A DNA stretch of 64,000 nt from Listeria floridensis FSL S10-1187. Its GTDB lineage: Bacteria; Bacillota; Bacilli; Lactobacillales; Listeriaceae. Numbering within the stretch: position 1 is the stretch's first letter; each line of letters opens with the position of its first letter. Location of the stretch: the NCBI RefSeq assembly GCF_000525875.1, contig NZ_AODF01000026.1, positions 39,383 to 103,382 on the forward strand. Direction: 5' to 3'. The notes beneath the pieces were generated by a model. The model worked only from the letters and a program-made list of their open reading frames with translations. It had not been told where the DNA came from and made no database searches. The translations under genes were made by a program, and so were the position numbers. Positions 28,264 to 43,655 of the stretch are shown here, one piece after another.

Positions 28264-29643
28264 TTAAACGACAGCATCCGCTTTTAAATCAAGCGCCACC
28301 ACATTTTCAATATGCGTCGTCATCGGAAACATATCGACCGGTTGCACCTTTCCAACCTCATAACCGCCATCCGCAAGAATTCGCAAATCACGTGCAAGTG
28401 TGCTTGGCTCACAAGATACATAAACCACTCGTTTCGGTTTCATCTTTAAAATCGTGGCCAGCAAATGTTCATCACAACCCTTTCGCGGCGGATCGACGAC
28501 AATTACATCCGCTTTGACTCCGTCTTTATACCAGCGCGGAATGACTTCTTCTGCTTTTCCCGTTTCAAACACTGCATTAGAAAGCCCGTTCAACTCTGCA
28601 TTTCGTTTAGCGTCTTGGATTGCGGCATCCACAATCTCAACCCCATAAACCTGTTTCGCCTGCTTCGCAAGGCAAAGAGAAATCGAGCCGATTCCGCAAT
28701 ACGCATCAATTACCGTTTCCTCACCTGTAAGTTCCGCCGCATCAAGCGCTTTTTGATAGAGCACTTCTGTTTGCAACGGATTGACTTGATAAAAACTCTT
28801 TGCAGAAATGGCAAACTGAATCCCGTGAATCGTATCCGTAATCCGTTCTTTCCCATAAAGAAGTCGCGTCTCTGCGCCGAAAATAACATTTGTTTTCTGC
28901 GGATTGATATTCTGCACAACCGAGGTCAGCCCTGGAATCACCTTCACGAGCTGATCCGTAATTTCTTTAGCGAATGGGAGTTCTTTTGTCCGCGTGATGA
29001 GTACAAGCATTAATTCGCCAGAAGATTTGCCGACTCGCGTCATAATATGGCGTAAAACACCCTTATGCCGAAGTTCATCATAAGCCTCCACGCCGAACGC
29101 CTCAAACACTTCCCGCGCTGCCTGAATCGCTTTGTCGCTCACCTCATCTTGAATCAAACACGTATCCATATCAATAATATCGTGCGTCCGTTTTTGATAA
29201 AAACCAGCCGTCAGCTTCCCATTCACATAACCAACCGGAACTTGTGATTTATTGCGATAGCGAAACGGATTTTCCATCCCAATTACTGGCAAAACTTCCA
29301 CATCAAGCTTCCCAATTCTCTGCATAACTTGCTCTACTTGCCGCTGTTTAAAGCCAAGCTGACCTTCATAAGAAAGATGCTGTAGCTGGCAGCCGCCGCA
29401 TTTTGCGTAAACCTCACAAGGCGGCTCGACCCGATTTTTACTTTCTTCAAGCAGTGAAACCAATCGGCCGAATCCAAACTTTTTATTAAGCTTCACGACC
29501 TTCACAAGCGCTCGTTCACCGACAAGCGTGTTCGGAATAAAAAGCGGATAGCCGTCAATTTTAGCAACCCCGCTTCCATCATGCGTCAAATCTTCAATCA
29601 CAACTTCAAGCTGCTGATTTTTCTGCAATTGACTCGTCTCCAC
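28264..29643 (-). CDS. rlmD: 23S rRNA (uracil-C5) methyltransferase, RlmD/RlmCD type
   Basis: About 459 residues of the TrmA/RumA family. An N-terminal TRAM domain ([20 protein letters not shown]) leads to a 4Fe-4S cysteine set ([14 protein letters not shown]), then the SAM-binding fold ([15 protein letters not shown]) and the catalytic region [10 protein letters not shown] with [12 protein letters not shown]. It methylates uracils in 23S rRNA; the Bacillus homologue handles two positions. The start is GTG 29643 or TTG 29646 behind AAGGA. Single-gene unit. Confidence 0.92.
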   Translation of the reverse strand: METSQLQKNQQLEVVIEDLTHDGSGVAKIDGYPLFIPNTLVGERALVKVVKLNKKFGFGRLVSLLEESKNRVEPPCEVYAKCGGCQLQHLSYEGQLGFKQRQVEQVMQRIGKLDVEVLPVIGMENPFRYRNKSQVPVGYVNGKLTAGFYQKRTHDIIDMDTCLIQDEVSDKAIQAAREVFEAFGVEAYDELRHKGVLRHIMTRVGKSSGELMLVLITRTKELPFAKEITDQLVKVIPGLTSVVQNINPQKTNVIFGAETRLLYGKERITDTIHGIQFAISAKSFYQVNPLQTEVLYQKALDAAELTGEETVIDAYCGIGSISLCLAKQAKQVYGVEIVDAAIQDAKRNAELNGLSNAVFETGKAEEVIPRWYKDGVKADVIVVDPPRKGCDEHLLATILKMKPKRVVYVSCEPSTLARDLRILADGGYEVGKVQPVDMFPMTTHIENVVALDLKADAVV

Positions 29644-29697
29644 CAAACTTCATCCTTCCGTCTCAAAATCCATCTTTTCATTATAACCTAAAATGCG

Positions 29698-29725
29698 TCA
29701 AAAAACAGGACTAGCTGTCCTGTTT
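29698..29725 (-). terminator. Terminator after exported hypothetical gene
   Basis: AAACAGGAC (29703-29711) pairs with GTCCTGTTT (29717-29725), followed on the minus strand by six T. It touches the corrected stop codon of the gene ending at 29725. Confidence 0.85.
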
Positions 29726-30481
29726 CATTTTAAAATATATTCAATTCCGATCGGTTCTTCAATCTGCACACGTTTCTCATTCTTAAAAATCAACAACGAA
29801 TTTTTTTTCGACTGTAAAATCATGGTAAAACATTTTAGGATGTGCTTTAACCGTCTTAAAACTTGTTGCAAAAGAATCATCAAGCGAAAGCTTCTTCAAC
29901 GAAACATTCATGTTGAGTGCATCCACTGCTTGCCCCGCCAGTTCATCCGAAGTCTTTGCAGATAAGTCCAACTCGACCGCGACACTACTTCCTTTTTGAG
30001 TCACTGGAATAGTTCTATCTTCCGAGCGAATTTCACGGTTTCCAGATTTCACGTGGAAATTTGAAAACCCTTCATAACCGTGTTCAACCGGGAAAAGATA
30101 ACGATCATTGTTTAAATAATCGGCAACCCGATCAGCGGCAACCAGCAGACGGTATTCTTTCATCCCGTTAAAACCAGGATTTTCTTCCACCATCGCTTGA
30201 AGAAGTTCCGGATTCACCACATCAACCGCCAGATCACCATTTTTCATAATCTTCACCGTCGTACCTGCTTCATCTGGTACAAAACTAATATCATCAGTAA
30301 GCGGAACTGCCGTTTTGGTTTCCACCCAAGCCTGATTACTCGAAATCAGCTCCGAACTGCTTGCCTTTTTCTCGAATTCATCAGCTTTTACGTGCCAAAA
30401 AACAAAAGTAATGAGAGGAATTAAGCAAAAAGCAAAAACCCCTGCAATCACAATTTTTTTCAGCGGAATGGATCTTTTCAA
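29725..30481 (-). CDS. Exported or membrane-anchored hypothetical protein, frameshift near 3' end
   Basis: A positively charged N-terminus and one hydrophobic helix (about residues 9-30) indicate a signal anchor; the rest is an extracytoplasmic domain with no family I recognise. The frame as given ends at 29783, but removing one T from the eight-base run at 29801-29808 extends the protein by SLLIFKNEKRVQIEEPIGIE and a few more residues to a TGA at 29725-29727, next to the terminator, total about 251 residues. It sits between rlmD and dagK. Function unknown. Confidence 0.7.
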
Positions 30482-30618
30482 GACACTTCACACCTACTTT
30501 CTGCTTCAGAACTTTTACCATTATAAGTCTTTTCCTCGAATAATACAAATCTATGACAAAAAAGACAACTTTTTTACTAGAATGCAGTGCCGGAAGTCCC
30601 GTTCACACTGAGCCTTTT

Positions 30619-31563
30619 TTAAGCTAACAAATCAGACTCTTCTTTTCGATTCAAATCTGTTGCAGGGATCGAATCTACATCCGCAAAGAATTCAATATGT
30701 CGGTTCAAGTTTTCAAACGTCATCGGAGTTTCCCCACCAAGCTCGCCATCCAAATTAATCAGCATTTTTTCCTCGGAAGTCACAACAACCTTACGCGATT
30801 TGACATAAATCACATTTGGTTCCTTAATATGATCTCCACGAAGCGCAAGCGTTACAAGTCGAATAAATTCCGCCAAGTTTACTTTCTTCAAGATGATCAA
30901 TGAAAACTTGCCATCATCTAGTTTTGCATCTGGAGCAATCTTTTCAAAACCGCCGATCGAATTTGTCAGTCCGAGCAAAAAACACATTGCTTCCCCTTCA
31001 AAAACGCCGTCATCATATTCAATCTTAACTTGCGTCGCTTTAATCGACGGAAGCATCTCAATCCCCTTCAAATAATATGCTAGCTGCCCGAGCATCGTTT
31101 TAAGTTTACTTGGCACATCATAGGTCAGTTCCGTAATTCGTCCGCCACCGCCGATATTGATAAAATACGTGCCGTTCGCTTTTCCAATATCCATCGCGAC
31201 CGACTCACCGCTTGCAATAATCTCTGTCGCTTTGATCACATCACGCGGCACATGCAGCGCTCGCGCGAAATCATTCGTTGTCCCAGTTGGAATAATCCCC
31301 ACTTTTGGCCGATATTCCTGTTCGGCAATTCCGTTGATCACTTCATTGATCGTTCCGTCCCCCCCGGCCGCAACCACAAGATCATAACGTTCCGAAACCG
31401 CGAGCCGCGCTTCACGTTCCGCGTCTCCCTCTTCAGGTGTTGTCGCATGCGCCGAAGTGACATAACCAGCATTTTCCAAGATCATTAGAACATCTGCTAA
31501 ATTTTTCTTAATGATTTCCCGACCAGATGTCGGATTATAAATAACACGGGCTCTCTTCGCCAT
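30619..31563 (-). CDS. dagK: Diacylglycerol kinase (DagK family lipid kinase)
   Basis: 314 residues of the soluble DagK/YegS lipid kinase family, which returns diacylglycerol from lipoteichoic acid synthesis to phosphatidic acid. The nucleotide motif AAGGDGTINEVING, the substrate-side GIIPTGTTNDFARAL and the later GGGGRITEL are all present. ATG 31563 has AGGAGAGG upstream. In Listeria it lies just downstream of gatCAB, as here, but a terminator separates them. Confidence 0.93.
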   Translation of the reverse strand: MAKRARVIYNPTSGREIIKKNLADVLMILENAGYVTSAHATTPEEGDAEREARLAVSERYDLVVAAGGDGTINEVINGIAEQEYRPKVGIIPTGTTNDFARALHVPRDVIKATEIIASGESVAMDIGKANGTYFINIGGGGRITELTYDVPSKLKTMLGQLAYYLKGIEMLPSIKATQVKIEYDDGVFEGEAMCFLLGLTNSIGGFEKIAPDAKLDDGKFSLIILKKVNLAEFIRLVTLALRGDHIKEPNVIYVKSRKVVVTSEEKMLINLDGELGGETPMTFENLNRHIEFFADVDSIPATDLNRKEESDLLA

Positions 31564-31654
31564 GTGCGTTCATCCTCTCCTACCAAAAAAGCAAATTGTG
31601 AACTATCTAACACAATTCACACTAACATTTCCATTATAGCAAAAAAACGTAGCT

Positions 31655-31694
31655 AAAAAAAAGAAAAAAGAGAGAGCACGAGCCCTCTCTTTTT
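31655..31694 (-). terminator. Terminator of the gatCAB operon
   Basis: On the minus strand AAAAGAGAG pairs with CTCTCTTTT around a ten-base loop and runs into T-rich sequence. It follows the gatB stop at 31721. Confidence 0.85.
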
Positions 31695-31720
31695 CTAGTA
31701 AAAACGATAGAAAAAACAAA

Positions 31721-33152
31721 TTAGCGTTTATTCATTTCTTCAAGCAAAATTTTGTTTACCATTGGCGGATTCGCTTGGCCTTTCGTCGCTTTCATGACTT
31801 GCCCGACAAGGAATCCAACAGCGCGATCTTTCCCGTTCTTAAAGTCTTCGATCGACTGCGCATTATTATCTAAAATCCCAGAAATAATCGTGTGCAGCTC
31901 GCCTTCATCTGAAATTTGAACAAGCCCTTTCGCCTTCACGACTTCCTCAGCATCGCCGCCATTAAGAGCTAACTCGCGGAAGACTTTCTTGGCAATTTTG
32001 GAAGAAATCGTGCCGTTTTCGATCAGCTTAATCATCCCTGCTAAGTTTGCCGGCGTAAGTCCCGTATCCGCCAAGTCTTTTTGCTCCGCATTCAAGTAAG
32101 CAGAAACTTCGCCCATCAACCAATTGGAAACTTGTTTTGCATCTGCCCCGAGCGCAATGGCCGCTTCAAAGAAATCAGACATTTCCTTCGTAAGCGTAAG
32201 CACCATCGCATCATATGCAGGAAGACCGAGATCAGCGACATAGCGCGCTTGACGTTTATCCGGAAGTTCAGGAATTTCTGCTCGAATCCGTTCCATCCAT
32301 GCTTCATCAATGAAAAGATCGACAAGATCTGGTTCTGGGAAATAACGATAATCATCCGAACCTTCCTTGACGCGCATCAAACTAGTTTTACCCGTAGCTT
32401 CTTCAAACCGGCGCGTTTCTTGCTCAATAATTCCGCCAGCCATAAGCACCTCAGCTTGACGTTTCTCTTCATATTCAATTCCCTTGCGGACATTGTTAAA
32501 CGAGTTCAAGTTTTTCAGTTCCGTTTTAACACCGAATTCTTCTTGCCCAACAGGACGAATGGAAATGTTGGCATCACAACGCATCGAGCCTTCTTCCATT
32601 TTCACATCCGAAACACCCGTGTATTGAATAATTGATTTTAGTTTTTCAAGATACGCATAAGCTTCTTCCGCCGAACGAATATCCGGTTCCGATACAATTT
32701 CAATCAAAGGCGTTCCTTGACGGTTAATATCAACAAGCGAATACCCGTGCGAAGTATGCGTATTTTTCCCAGCATCTTCCTCTAAATGAAGACGAGTAAT
32801 CCCGATTTTTTTTTGTTTTACCGCCGACTTCAATCTCAATCCAGCCATGTTCCCCGATCGGCTTATCAAATTGCGAAATTTGGTAGGCCTTTGGATTATC
32901 TGGATAGAAATAGTTTTTACGGTCAAATTTTGTGTGGCGTGCAATTTCACAATTAATCGCCATCGCCGCTTTCATGCCAAACTCGACAGCCCGTTTATTC
33001 AGTACCGGGAGAACACCCGGCATCCCTAAATCAACTACTGTTGTATTCGTATTAGGTTCTGCTCCAAAGTGTGCGGGAGCAGAAGAGAAAATCTTAGATT
33101 CAGTTTTCAGTTCAACGTGGACCTCAAGTCCAATTACCGTTTCAAAATTCAT
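31721..33152 (-). CDS. gatB: Asp/Glu-tRNA amidotransferase subunit B, one frameshift
   Basis: About 476 residues across a nine-T run at 32806-32814 (eight joins VGGKTKK to [11 protein letters not shown]). GatB binds the mischarged tRNA and carries the kinase-like active site ([22 protein letters not shown]) with a C-terminal YqeY-like tail domain. With GatA and GatC it amidates Glu-tRNA(Gln), an essential step in bacteria lacking GlnRS, so a true frameshift would be hard to tolerate and a sequencing error is the better reading. ATG has AAAGGAG upstream. Last gene of gatCAB. Confidence 0.95.
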
Positions 33153-33167
33153 GCTTCAACCGCTCCT

Positions 33168-34619
33168 TTATAATGATGGTTTTTCTTTGTGGAAGTTCGT
33201 TGCTTGCTCGAAAGCGTGTGCCACATTGTAGATGCGACCTTCTTCGAAATGATTTCCGATAATTTGAAGACCAACCGGAAGACCAGCGCTAAATCCACAA
33301 GGCACCGAAATCGCTGGAAGACCAGCTAAATTAATCGGAATCGTAAGCAAATCGTTTTGATACATCGTGATTGGATCGTTAATCATCCCATCAATATCAA
33401 ATGCCGTTGTCGGCGTACTTGGACCGATAATCACATCAAAATCTTGGAAGACTTTTTCAAAGTCTTGTTTGATTAGCGTACGTGCTTGTTGCGCTTTTTT
33501 GTAATACGCATCATAGTAGCCCGAGCTTAGCGAATATGTTCCAAGCATAATCCGGCGTTTCACTTCATCACCAAAGCCTTCAGAACGCGTCATTTTATAA
33601 AGCTCATCAAGCGTTTGTGCTTTTTCAGAACGATAGCCGTAGCGAACGCCGTCAAAGCGCGCCAAGTTTGACGAAGCTTCACTTGATGCAAGAATATAAT
33701 AGCTTGCTACACCGTATTCAGAATGCGGCAGCGAAACTTCTTCCACCGTTGCTCCGAGTTTTTTGAGGGTTTCAAGCGCTTCAAGCACCGCTTTTTTCAC
33801 GCCTTCCTGAACCCCTTCACCGATATATTCTTTCGGAACCCCAACCCGAAGACCTTTGATATCGCCCGTTAATTGGCTAGCAAAATCTTCGACAGGGTGG
33901 TCAATCGAAGTCGAGTCATTTTCATCCACGCCCGAAATAGCTTGAAGCAGGTAAGCATTGTCTTCAACCGTACGCGTAATTGGACCAATTTGGTCAAGCG
34001 ATGAAGCAAACGCAATCAGACCAAAACGCGAAATGCGACCGTATGTAGGTTTCATCCCGACAACTCCGCAAAATGCTGCCGGCTGACGAATCGAACCGCC
34101 CGTATCTGAGCCAAGCGAGAATAAAACTTCTGATGCCGCAACTGCTGCAGCACTTCCGCCTGAAGAACCACCTGGAACTTTCGTTAGATCCCAAGGGTTA
34201 TGCGTTTTATGAAAATAAGAGGTTTCTGTTGAAGACCCCATCGCAAATTCATCCATGTTTAGTTTTCCGATATTAATCGCTTGCGCAGCCTTGAGTTTTT
34301 GAACAACCGTCGCATCGTAAATCGGATCAAAATTATAGAGAATTTTACTTGCAGCTGTTGTCCGCAAGTTGTTTGTCACAATATTATCCTTAAGCCCGAT
34401 TGGAAGCCCTGCAAGCATATTGTTCGGATCAATGCCCGCATCGCCGAGTTCTTCTGCAACATCAAGCGCCATTTCCTTATTTAAAGTAATAAAAGCGCCG
34501 ACTTTATCTTCTACAGCATCAATGCGGTCGAAAGATTCTTTCACCAAATCAAACGGGGAAATTTCTTTTTTCACAAGCATCTCATGCAGATTTTTCACTG
34601 AGTGTTCAAATAATCCCAA
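33168..34619 (-). CDS. gatA: Asp/Glu-tRNA amidotransferase subunit A
   Basis: 483 residues of the amidase-signature family; GatA frees ammonia from glutamine for GatB. The Ser-cisSer-Lys triad region is visible: Lys in [10 protein letters not shown] and the serines in [15 protein letters not shown] and [12 protein letters not shown]. The start is TTG 34619 with AGGAGGG eight bases upstream. It lies between gatC and gatB with short gaps. Confidence 0.97.
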   Translation of the reverse strand: MGLFEHSVKNLHEMLVKKEISPFDLVKESFDRIDAVEDKVGAFITLNKEMALDVAEELGDAGIDPNNMLAGLPIGLKDNIVTNNLRTTAASKILYNFDPIYDATVVQKLKAAQAINIGKLNMDEFAMGSSTETSYFHKTHNPWDLTKVPGGSSGGSAAAVAASEVLFSLGSDTGGSIRQPAAFCGVVGMKPTYGRISRFGLIAFASSLDQIGPITRTVEDNAYLLQAISGVDENDSTSIDHPVEDFASQLTGDIKGLRVGVPKEYIGEGVQEGVKKAVLEALETLKKLGATVEEVSLPHSEYGVASYYILASSEASSNLARFDGVRYGYRSEKAQTLDELYKMTRSEGFGDEVKRRIMLGTYSLSSGYYDAYYKKAQQARTLIKQDFEKVFQDFDVIIGPSTPTTAFDIDGMINDPITMYQNDLLTIPINLAGLPAISVPCGFSAGLPVGLQIIGNHFEEGRIYNVAHAFEQATNFHKEKPSL

Positions 34620-34643
34620 AATAAATTCCCTCCTAAATAAAGC

Positions 34644-34937
34644 TTACTCTTCAATAATGGTTGGTACCTTAAACATACCGTCTTGCGAATCAGGTGCATT
34701 ACGAAGCACTTTTTCACGTTTTAATCCTGGGTGTGCCACATCTTCCCGTAAAACATTGGACACTTCAATCGCATGCGATGTCGGCTCCACATTTTTTGTA
34801 TCAAGCTCGTTCAGCTTTTCAACCATCTCAATAATCTTATCAAGCTGTGACGCAAAAGCGCCTGCTTCGTCTTTTGAAACCTCAAGTTTTGCTAAATTCG
34901 CTACCTTTAAAACCGTTTCTTCAGATATGTTCGTCAA
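34644..34937 (-). CDS. gatC: Asp/Glu-tRNA amidotransferase subunit C
   Basis: 97 residues; GatC wraps around GatA and stabilises the complex. The typical N-terminus ISEETVLKVANLAKLEVS and the C-terminal DGMFKVPTIIEE are present. I start at TTG 34937 because GGAGG lies seven bases upstream; a longer frame to 35009 has no ribosome site. First gene of gatCAB. Confidence 0.95.
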   Translation of the reverse strand: MTNISEETVLKVANLAKLEVSKDEAGAFASQLDKIIEMVEKLNELDTKNVEPTSHAIEVSNVLREDVAHPGLKREKVLRNAPDSQDGMFKVPTIIEE

Positions 34938-34977
34938 GAGACTTCCTCCTTCTGCGAGTTTTTCCACTAATGCTAAA

Positions 34978-34986
34978 ATTATATCA
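34978..34986 (-). promoter_or_regulatory. Extended -10 promoter of gatCAB
   Basis: On the minus strand TG, one base and a perfect TATAAT form an extended -10 about 40 bases before the gatC start; no good -35 is seen. Confidence 0.6.
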
Positions 34987-35064
34987 CAACTGCCAAACTC
35001 GCGCGACACAAATTATCAAGCCCACTTTTACGGCAAAAAGAACCACCTGGCGAGTGCTCTTTCC

Positions 35065-35922
35065 TCAAAGTTTTCCTCTAGAAAATCTGTCGAGCATGGC
35101 CCGGACATCTTCGGCATAGCCTTCTGCTTCGCTAACCACAGAAAGCCTTGCGCCGTCATGCGTAAACGTCTTTCCTGTCATTAATTTAATCTTGTACAAT
35201 TCAAGATACGGCAATTCAGTCTCCCTTGCTACTTCAAACTCTGCCTGCGCGTCATAGTCCACTTTGCGAAAATCCACATCCACTATCCCCGCCTCGTCAA
35301 TCTCTAGAATCAAGTAACATGCTCTAAGATCACGCCTAAGCTTCGGCCAATCATTATATGGCTGCCCGACCGAGCCTGGATTCAAAATCAGCTGATCGCG
35401 GCTGCTGTAGCGCATCGTTTGATGATGCACATGCGCATAAACCGCCAAATCAAGCTCATCGCCGCAATCAAATAGCTTATCAAATTGTGCTTGTTCGGCG
35501 CTCATCCTGAGCGCCCCACCATCATTCACTTCCGGCAAGTTATGCGAAATACCAATCTTGATCCCATTACGCTCAGCCATTTGATGAAGCGGCCAACTCC
35601 TTATTCGTTCAATGAAGCTCACTTCTAGTTGCGGCAAAAGATGCTCCACAAGTTTCGCGAAGAAAACATCCGTTGGGTTTTCCAAATCAACATCGCCATC
35701 AAGCACTTCTAAAAAGCAATCATCCCAGTTGCCGCGCACAACAACACTAGGTTTCAACGCTTCTAGCATGTGACATACATTTGCTGCGCCAGGGCCGGGA
35801 AGCAGCAAGTCGCCTAAGAACCAATATTCCGTTGCTGCTTGCTCGCGACTGTCTTCAATTACCGCTTGAAGCGCTGTTGCATTTCCATGAACATCAGCCA
35901 AAATCGCTATCCTATGTTTCAT
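35065..35922 (-). CDS. Metallophosphoesterase (calcineurin-like, YfcE/Lmo-type)
   Basis: 285 residues with the metal-site motifs ILADVHGN, FLGDLLLPGP, VVRGNWDD and a C-terminal pair in AVYAHVHHQTM and NPGSVGQP. These match cytosolic calcineurin-like phosphoesterases; the substrate is unknown. It has its own unit between camS and gatCAB, a place where L. monocytogenes, as I recall it, has no such gene, so it may be an insertion. Codon use looks like that of its neighbours. Confidence 0.9.
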   Translation of the reverse strand: MKHRIAILADVHGNATALQAVIEDSREQAATEYWFLGDLLLPGPGAANVCHMLEALKPSVVVRGNWDDCFLEVLDGDVDLENPTDVFFAKLVEHLLPQLEVSFIERIRSWPLHQMAERNGIKIGISHNLPEVNDGGALRMSAEQAQFDKLFDCGDELDLAVYAHVHHQTMRYSSRDQLILNPGSVGQPYNDWPKLRRDLRACYLILEIDEAGIVDVDFRKVDYDAQAEFEVARETELPYLELYKIKLMTGKTFTHDGARLSVVSEAEGYAEDVRAMLDRFSRGKL

Positions 35923-35971
35923 CTTGAAGCCCTTCTTTCCATCAGTTGATACTTTATTTTAGCATAAAAGA

Positions 35972-36011
35972 AAAACCGGTTCAGCAACCTAAGGAAGCCG
36001 CACCGGTTTTG
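35972..36011 (-). terminator. Terminator of the pcrB-pcrA-ligA-camS operon
   Basis: AAAACCGGT (35973-35981) pairs with ACCGGTTTT (36003-36011), with a further partly paired inner stem. It directly follows the camS stop at 36016. Confidence 0.85.
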
Positions 36012-36015
36012 TTCA

Positions 36016-37138
36016 TCAATCATAAATATGCGCTTTCGCACTCTTATCGCTTGGATCACGCGTGATCAGAGCCGCTGGACCATCCGAAGTGGAAATGTTC
36101 ACTTGGATATTCGCTCCGCTCGGCAAGTGTTTACCGACAAGGTCTGTCACATATTGTGTGAAGCCGATAATCTCAGCTTGACCATAAAATTGAAGTGGAA
36201 TATCAATATCAAGTTCAGCCATTTCGCCATCTTCATAGCGTGCTCGACCTACAACTCCCGTAAAGTTTGGGTAGTAAGATTCGATATCCGCTTTGAAATT
36301 TAAGAAATTATCATTATCTGTTTTATAGTCGCTACTTGCTTCCGTAGAAGGGAGCACATAATTTTTTTTCTTTTACCGTCTTGAAGTTCGATAAGGTATC
36401 GCCGTTTGCTGTTGCATAGGCCATATAGTTTCCCGGTGCAACCGCATCACGTTGTCCTTGTTTATAAATCGAAATCATCACAGGAACATTTTCGAGACCT
36501 TTCGTTTTACGCACACGTTCAAGAATAGTTTGCGCCATTTCTTCTCCCTTGCGAAGCAGATCAGAATCGCTAATATCTTGTTCAAATGTGTCGCCGTATT
36601 GAATCTTTTGATAGTAATCAACCGAGTTCATCGCAAGCGCAATTGAAATACCGCCAAGCGAAACACTGTTTTTATCATTTTTCTTCAAATAATCTTGTTC
36701 CAGAATATGCGCTAAATAAATCGGATTACGATTTTCACCAAAACCGTTATCTTCTGGATTAAGTCCCTCTTTATTTTTGCTACTTTTTCTAGCAAGCCAT
36801 GAGGTCAGGAGTTCCTTATCCAAATACTGCCCTTCTTGGAATAAGTAATCATCCGAAGAATATTCCTTTTGCGAAAGACGCATCAGTCCTGATTCAAGCT
36901 GATTAATATCATAACGCGAATAGATATTTGATACAACTAAACCACGTGATTTACTCGCTTTATACGGCAGAACCGTCTTATAATAATTGGACGAAATTTG
37001 GTTCTTCGTCATGATGCCCGTTTCGCTTTTCTTTTCTTCATCTTTTTGAACCACATTTTCATCCGAAGAAAGCTTCGGCGCACACCCTGAAAGGATGAGC
37101 AGTAAACTTGCTGCTACGACTATTAACTTCTTTTTCAT
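36016..37138 (-). CDS. camS: CamS-family sex pheromone lipoprotein, one frameshift
   Basis: About 373 residues across an eight-T run at 36362-36369 (seven joins TVKEK to NYVLPSTEASSDY). The N-terminal lipobox LSGC (Cys19) marks a lipoprotein whose cleaved signal peptide gives the cAM373-type pheromone in staphylococci and enterococci. The mature part is a CamS domain of unknown core function. It follows ligA by three bases and ends the operon. Confidence 0.9.
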
Positions 37139-37141
37139 TGA

Positions 37142-41374
<4,233 letters not shown>

Positions 41375-41430
41375 TTCTATTCCACCACCATACAAACATT
41401 TGTTCTTTATTTTATCATATCCGTGCCGTT

Positions 41431-42096
41431 TCACCTAACAATTTCTGCCGTTTTAAGTGCTTCTTCAAAATTCTCATAAATCAGATTGCCGACAACAATC
41501 GCATCCGCGTATTCATGCATTTCTGCCGCTTGTTCACGTGATTTAATTCCGCCCCCGTACCAGAGTTTTGTCTCCTTAAGCACCGCCTTGGCCTCCCGAA
41601 CAAGCTCCGTGTCGCCGAAAGTTCCGCTATATTCGATGTACAAAACCGGCAACTTTAAAAAATGCTCCGCAAGTTCGGCATACGCCGTGATATCTTTCTT
41701 CTCAAGAGCCGCATTCGCCCTTGTCAATTTGGCAGCCTTCGCCTCCGCGTTCAGTATGACATATCCGAGCGGTGTGATCCGTTTAAACGGAACATGTGGA
41801 GAAAACTCCCTTAGCGCTTCGACAAACTTGCCGACGACCCATTTCGCATCCGGAGAATTCAGTACCATTGGAACCAAAAATTGATCCGCATACGGAAGCA
41901 CCATCTCAGCATGACTAATTTCGAGAAACAGTTGCTTGTCCGTTTCCATTAACCGTTCGTAATAAAAGGCCGTATTTTCTGCTGTAACCTGATCCGTACC
42001 TCCGATAATAAAGCCGTCCGTAGAACTATGAAAGAGCGCCTCCACTTCCCGTTCCGAAAGCGGTTTAGCCGGATCAATCTTAAAAAAATGTGCCAT
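41431..42096 (-). CDS. pcrB: Heptaprenylglyceryl phosphate synthase
   Basis: 221 residues, a TIM-barrel prenyltransferase joining a heptaprenyl group to sn-glycerol-1-phosphate, the Firmicute relative of an archaeal lipid enzyme. Phosphate-binding and substrate motifs include [20 protein letters not shown] and [13 protein letters not shown]. The start is ATG 42096 with AAAGGG upstream. First gene of pcrB-pcrA-ligA-camS. Confidence 0.95.
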   Translation of the reverse strand: MAHFFKIDPAKPLSEREVEALFHSSTDGFIIGGTDQVTAENTAFYYERLMETDKQLFLEISHAEMVLPYADQFLVPMVLNSPDAKWVVGKFVEALREFSPHVPFKRITPLGYVILNAEAKAAKLTRANAALEKKDITAYAELAEHFLKLPVLYIEYSGTFGDTELVREAKAVLKETKLWYGGGIKSREQAAEMHEYADAIVVGNLIYENFEEALKTAEIVR

Positions 42097-42133
42097 CTTT
42101 GTACCCTTTCTTCTTACAGTCATTCAATAATTC

Positions 42134-42142
42134 ATTATAGCA
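42134..42142 (-). promoter_or_regulatory. Extended -10 promoter of the pcrB operon
   Basis: TGC followed by a perfect TATAAT on the minus strand forms an extended -10, about 38 bases ahead of the pcrB start; the -35 is poor. Confidence 0.65.
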
Positions 42143-42273
42143 TTTGTTTAGAAGCGGTTCACCCTTTCAAGCAATAATTTAACTTTTTTTTGTACTTTTT
42201 CAGAAAAATCTTTCCGTTCCGGCAAATTTTTGATATGATAAACATCACTTTAACAGCCTAAAGGAGGAATTTT

Positions 42274-43617
42274 ATGGAAAAAAGAGAAAATTGGGGATCA
42301 AAACTCGGCTTTATATTAGCTTCTGCCGGTTCTGCGATTGGAATTGGAGCGATCTGGAAACTTCCATATGTCGCTGCAACCGCCGGAGGAGGCGCCTTTT
42401 TCATCCTCTTTTTAATCTTAACACTTTTCATTGTCACACCCATCTTAATCGCCGAATTCGTCATTGGGCGAAGTTCACAAGGCGATGCGATTACAGCATA
42501 TAGCAAGCTTGCAAAAGGTAGCAAATGGAACCTGCTCGGCAAAATGGGGGTTGTCGGCGCAAGCATCTTATTTTCTTTTTACAGCGTTGTCGGCGGCTGG
42601 ATCATTACCTATCTATACAAAGCCTTCACCTTTTCGCTCGATGGCCTATCCCAATCCGAGCTTCTGGCAGAATTCGGCAAAACAACCGCAGATCCAAACA
42701 TTTCGCTACTGTCAACATTTGTCTTTATTCTATTAAACATTCTTGTAGTCAGCCGCGGAGTCGTAGCTGGCATTGAAAAAATGAGCAAATTTATGATGCC
42801 TGCGCTCTTCATCTTGTTTGTCGTTCTCATCATCCGATCGCTCACACTCGACGGAGCGCTTGAAGGCGTCATTTACTTTTTAAAACCAGATTTCGCCCAT
42901 ATCACAGGTAGCACGATTTTAATTACACTGGGACAAGCTTTCTTCTCGCTAAGCGTTGGTTTATCCGTCATGGTCACATACAGCTCCTATCTCGACCGAT
43001 CCGTGAGCTTGCCTGGTTCCGCAATTTCAGTAGCACTGATGAACATGACCGTTTCCCTATTAGCGGGGCTGGCGATTTTCCCAGCCGTATTTGCACTAGA
43101 TATCAAACCAGATGCAGGACCTGGCCTTTTATTCGTTATTTTACCGGCGATCTTCAATCAGCTTCCGTTCGGGGCAGTTTTCTTCATCATCTTTTTAATT
43201 CTGTTCCTGTTCGCCGCGCTAACCTCAAGCTTTTCAATGCTTGAAGCGACCGTTGCTCCGATTATGTCGCAAGGGATTTCTCGGAAAAAAGCGAGCTCTA
43301 TGATTGGCTTGTTCATTATGCTCCTAGCCGTCCCGTCAGCACTGAGTTTCGGTGTTTTCTCTGACATTCACATCTTCGGCAAAACCTTTTTCGAGCTTGC
43401 CGACTTTCTTGTCTCTAACCTAATGCTTCCAATCGGTGCTTTCTTCATCGCCATTTTCGTTGGCTTCCGGTTACCGCGCAAACTACTAATCGAAGAATTC
43501 ACAGCAAGCAGTCGTTTCGGTAAAAAAGTGTTTATCATTTGGCTGTTTCTAATCAAATACATTGCACCGATCGGAATCCTATTTGTCTTCCTATCCGCAA
43601 TCGGATTGCTCAAATAA
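42274..43617 (+). CDS. NSS-family sodium-dependent symporter
   Basis: 447 residues of the neurotransmitter:sodium symporter family. The first helix carries the sodium and substrate site GSAIGIGAIWKLPYVAA, and about 11 helices can be counted. Likely an amino-acid importer; substrate unknown. ATG has AAAGGAGG upstream. It is one of few plus-strand genes and has its own unit, ending in a palindromic terminator. Confidence 0.93.
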   Translation: MEKRENWGSKLGFILASAGSAIGIGAIWKLPYVAATAGGGAFFILFLILTLFIVTPILIAEFVIGRSSQGDAITAYSKLAKGSKWNLLGKMGVVGASILFSFYSVVGGWIITYLYKAFTFSLDGLSQSELLAEFGKTTADPNISLLSTFVFILLNILVVSRGVVAGIEKMSKFMMPALFILFVVLIIRSLTLDGALEGVIYFLKPDFAHITGSTILITLGQAFFSLSVGLSVMVTYSSYLDRSVSLPGSAISVALMNMTVSLLAGLAIFPAVFALDIKPDAGPGLLFVILPAIFNQLPFGAVFFIIFLILFLFAALTSSFSMLEATVAPIMSQGISRKKASSMIGLFIMLLAVPSALSFGVFSDIHIFGKTFFELADFLVSNLMLPIGAFFIAIFVGFRLPRKLLIEEFTASSRFGKKVFIIWLFLIKYIAPIGILFVFLSAIGLLK

Positions 43618-43618
43618 C

Positions 43619-43655
43619 AAACAAGCGGCTGATCTAAACGATCAGCCGCTTGTTT
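43619..43655. terminator. Bidirectional terminator after the NSS transporter gene
   Basis: A 16-base stem, AACAAGCGGCTGATC with its inverse, around TAAAC and flanked by A and T. It serves the converging genes ending at 43617 and 43654. Confidence 0.88.

Noticed and set aside
34369..35184. 271-codon plus-strand open frame over gatA and gatC
   Set aside because: Serine-rich shadow frame crossing two well-supported genes and their ribosome sites.
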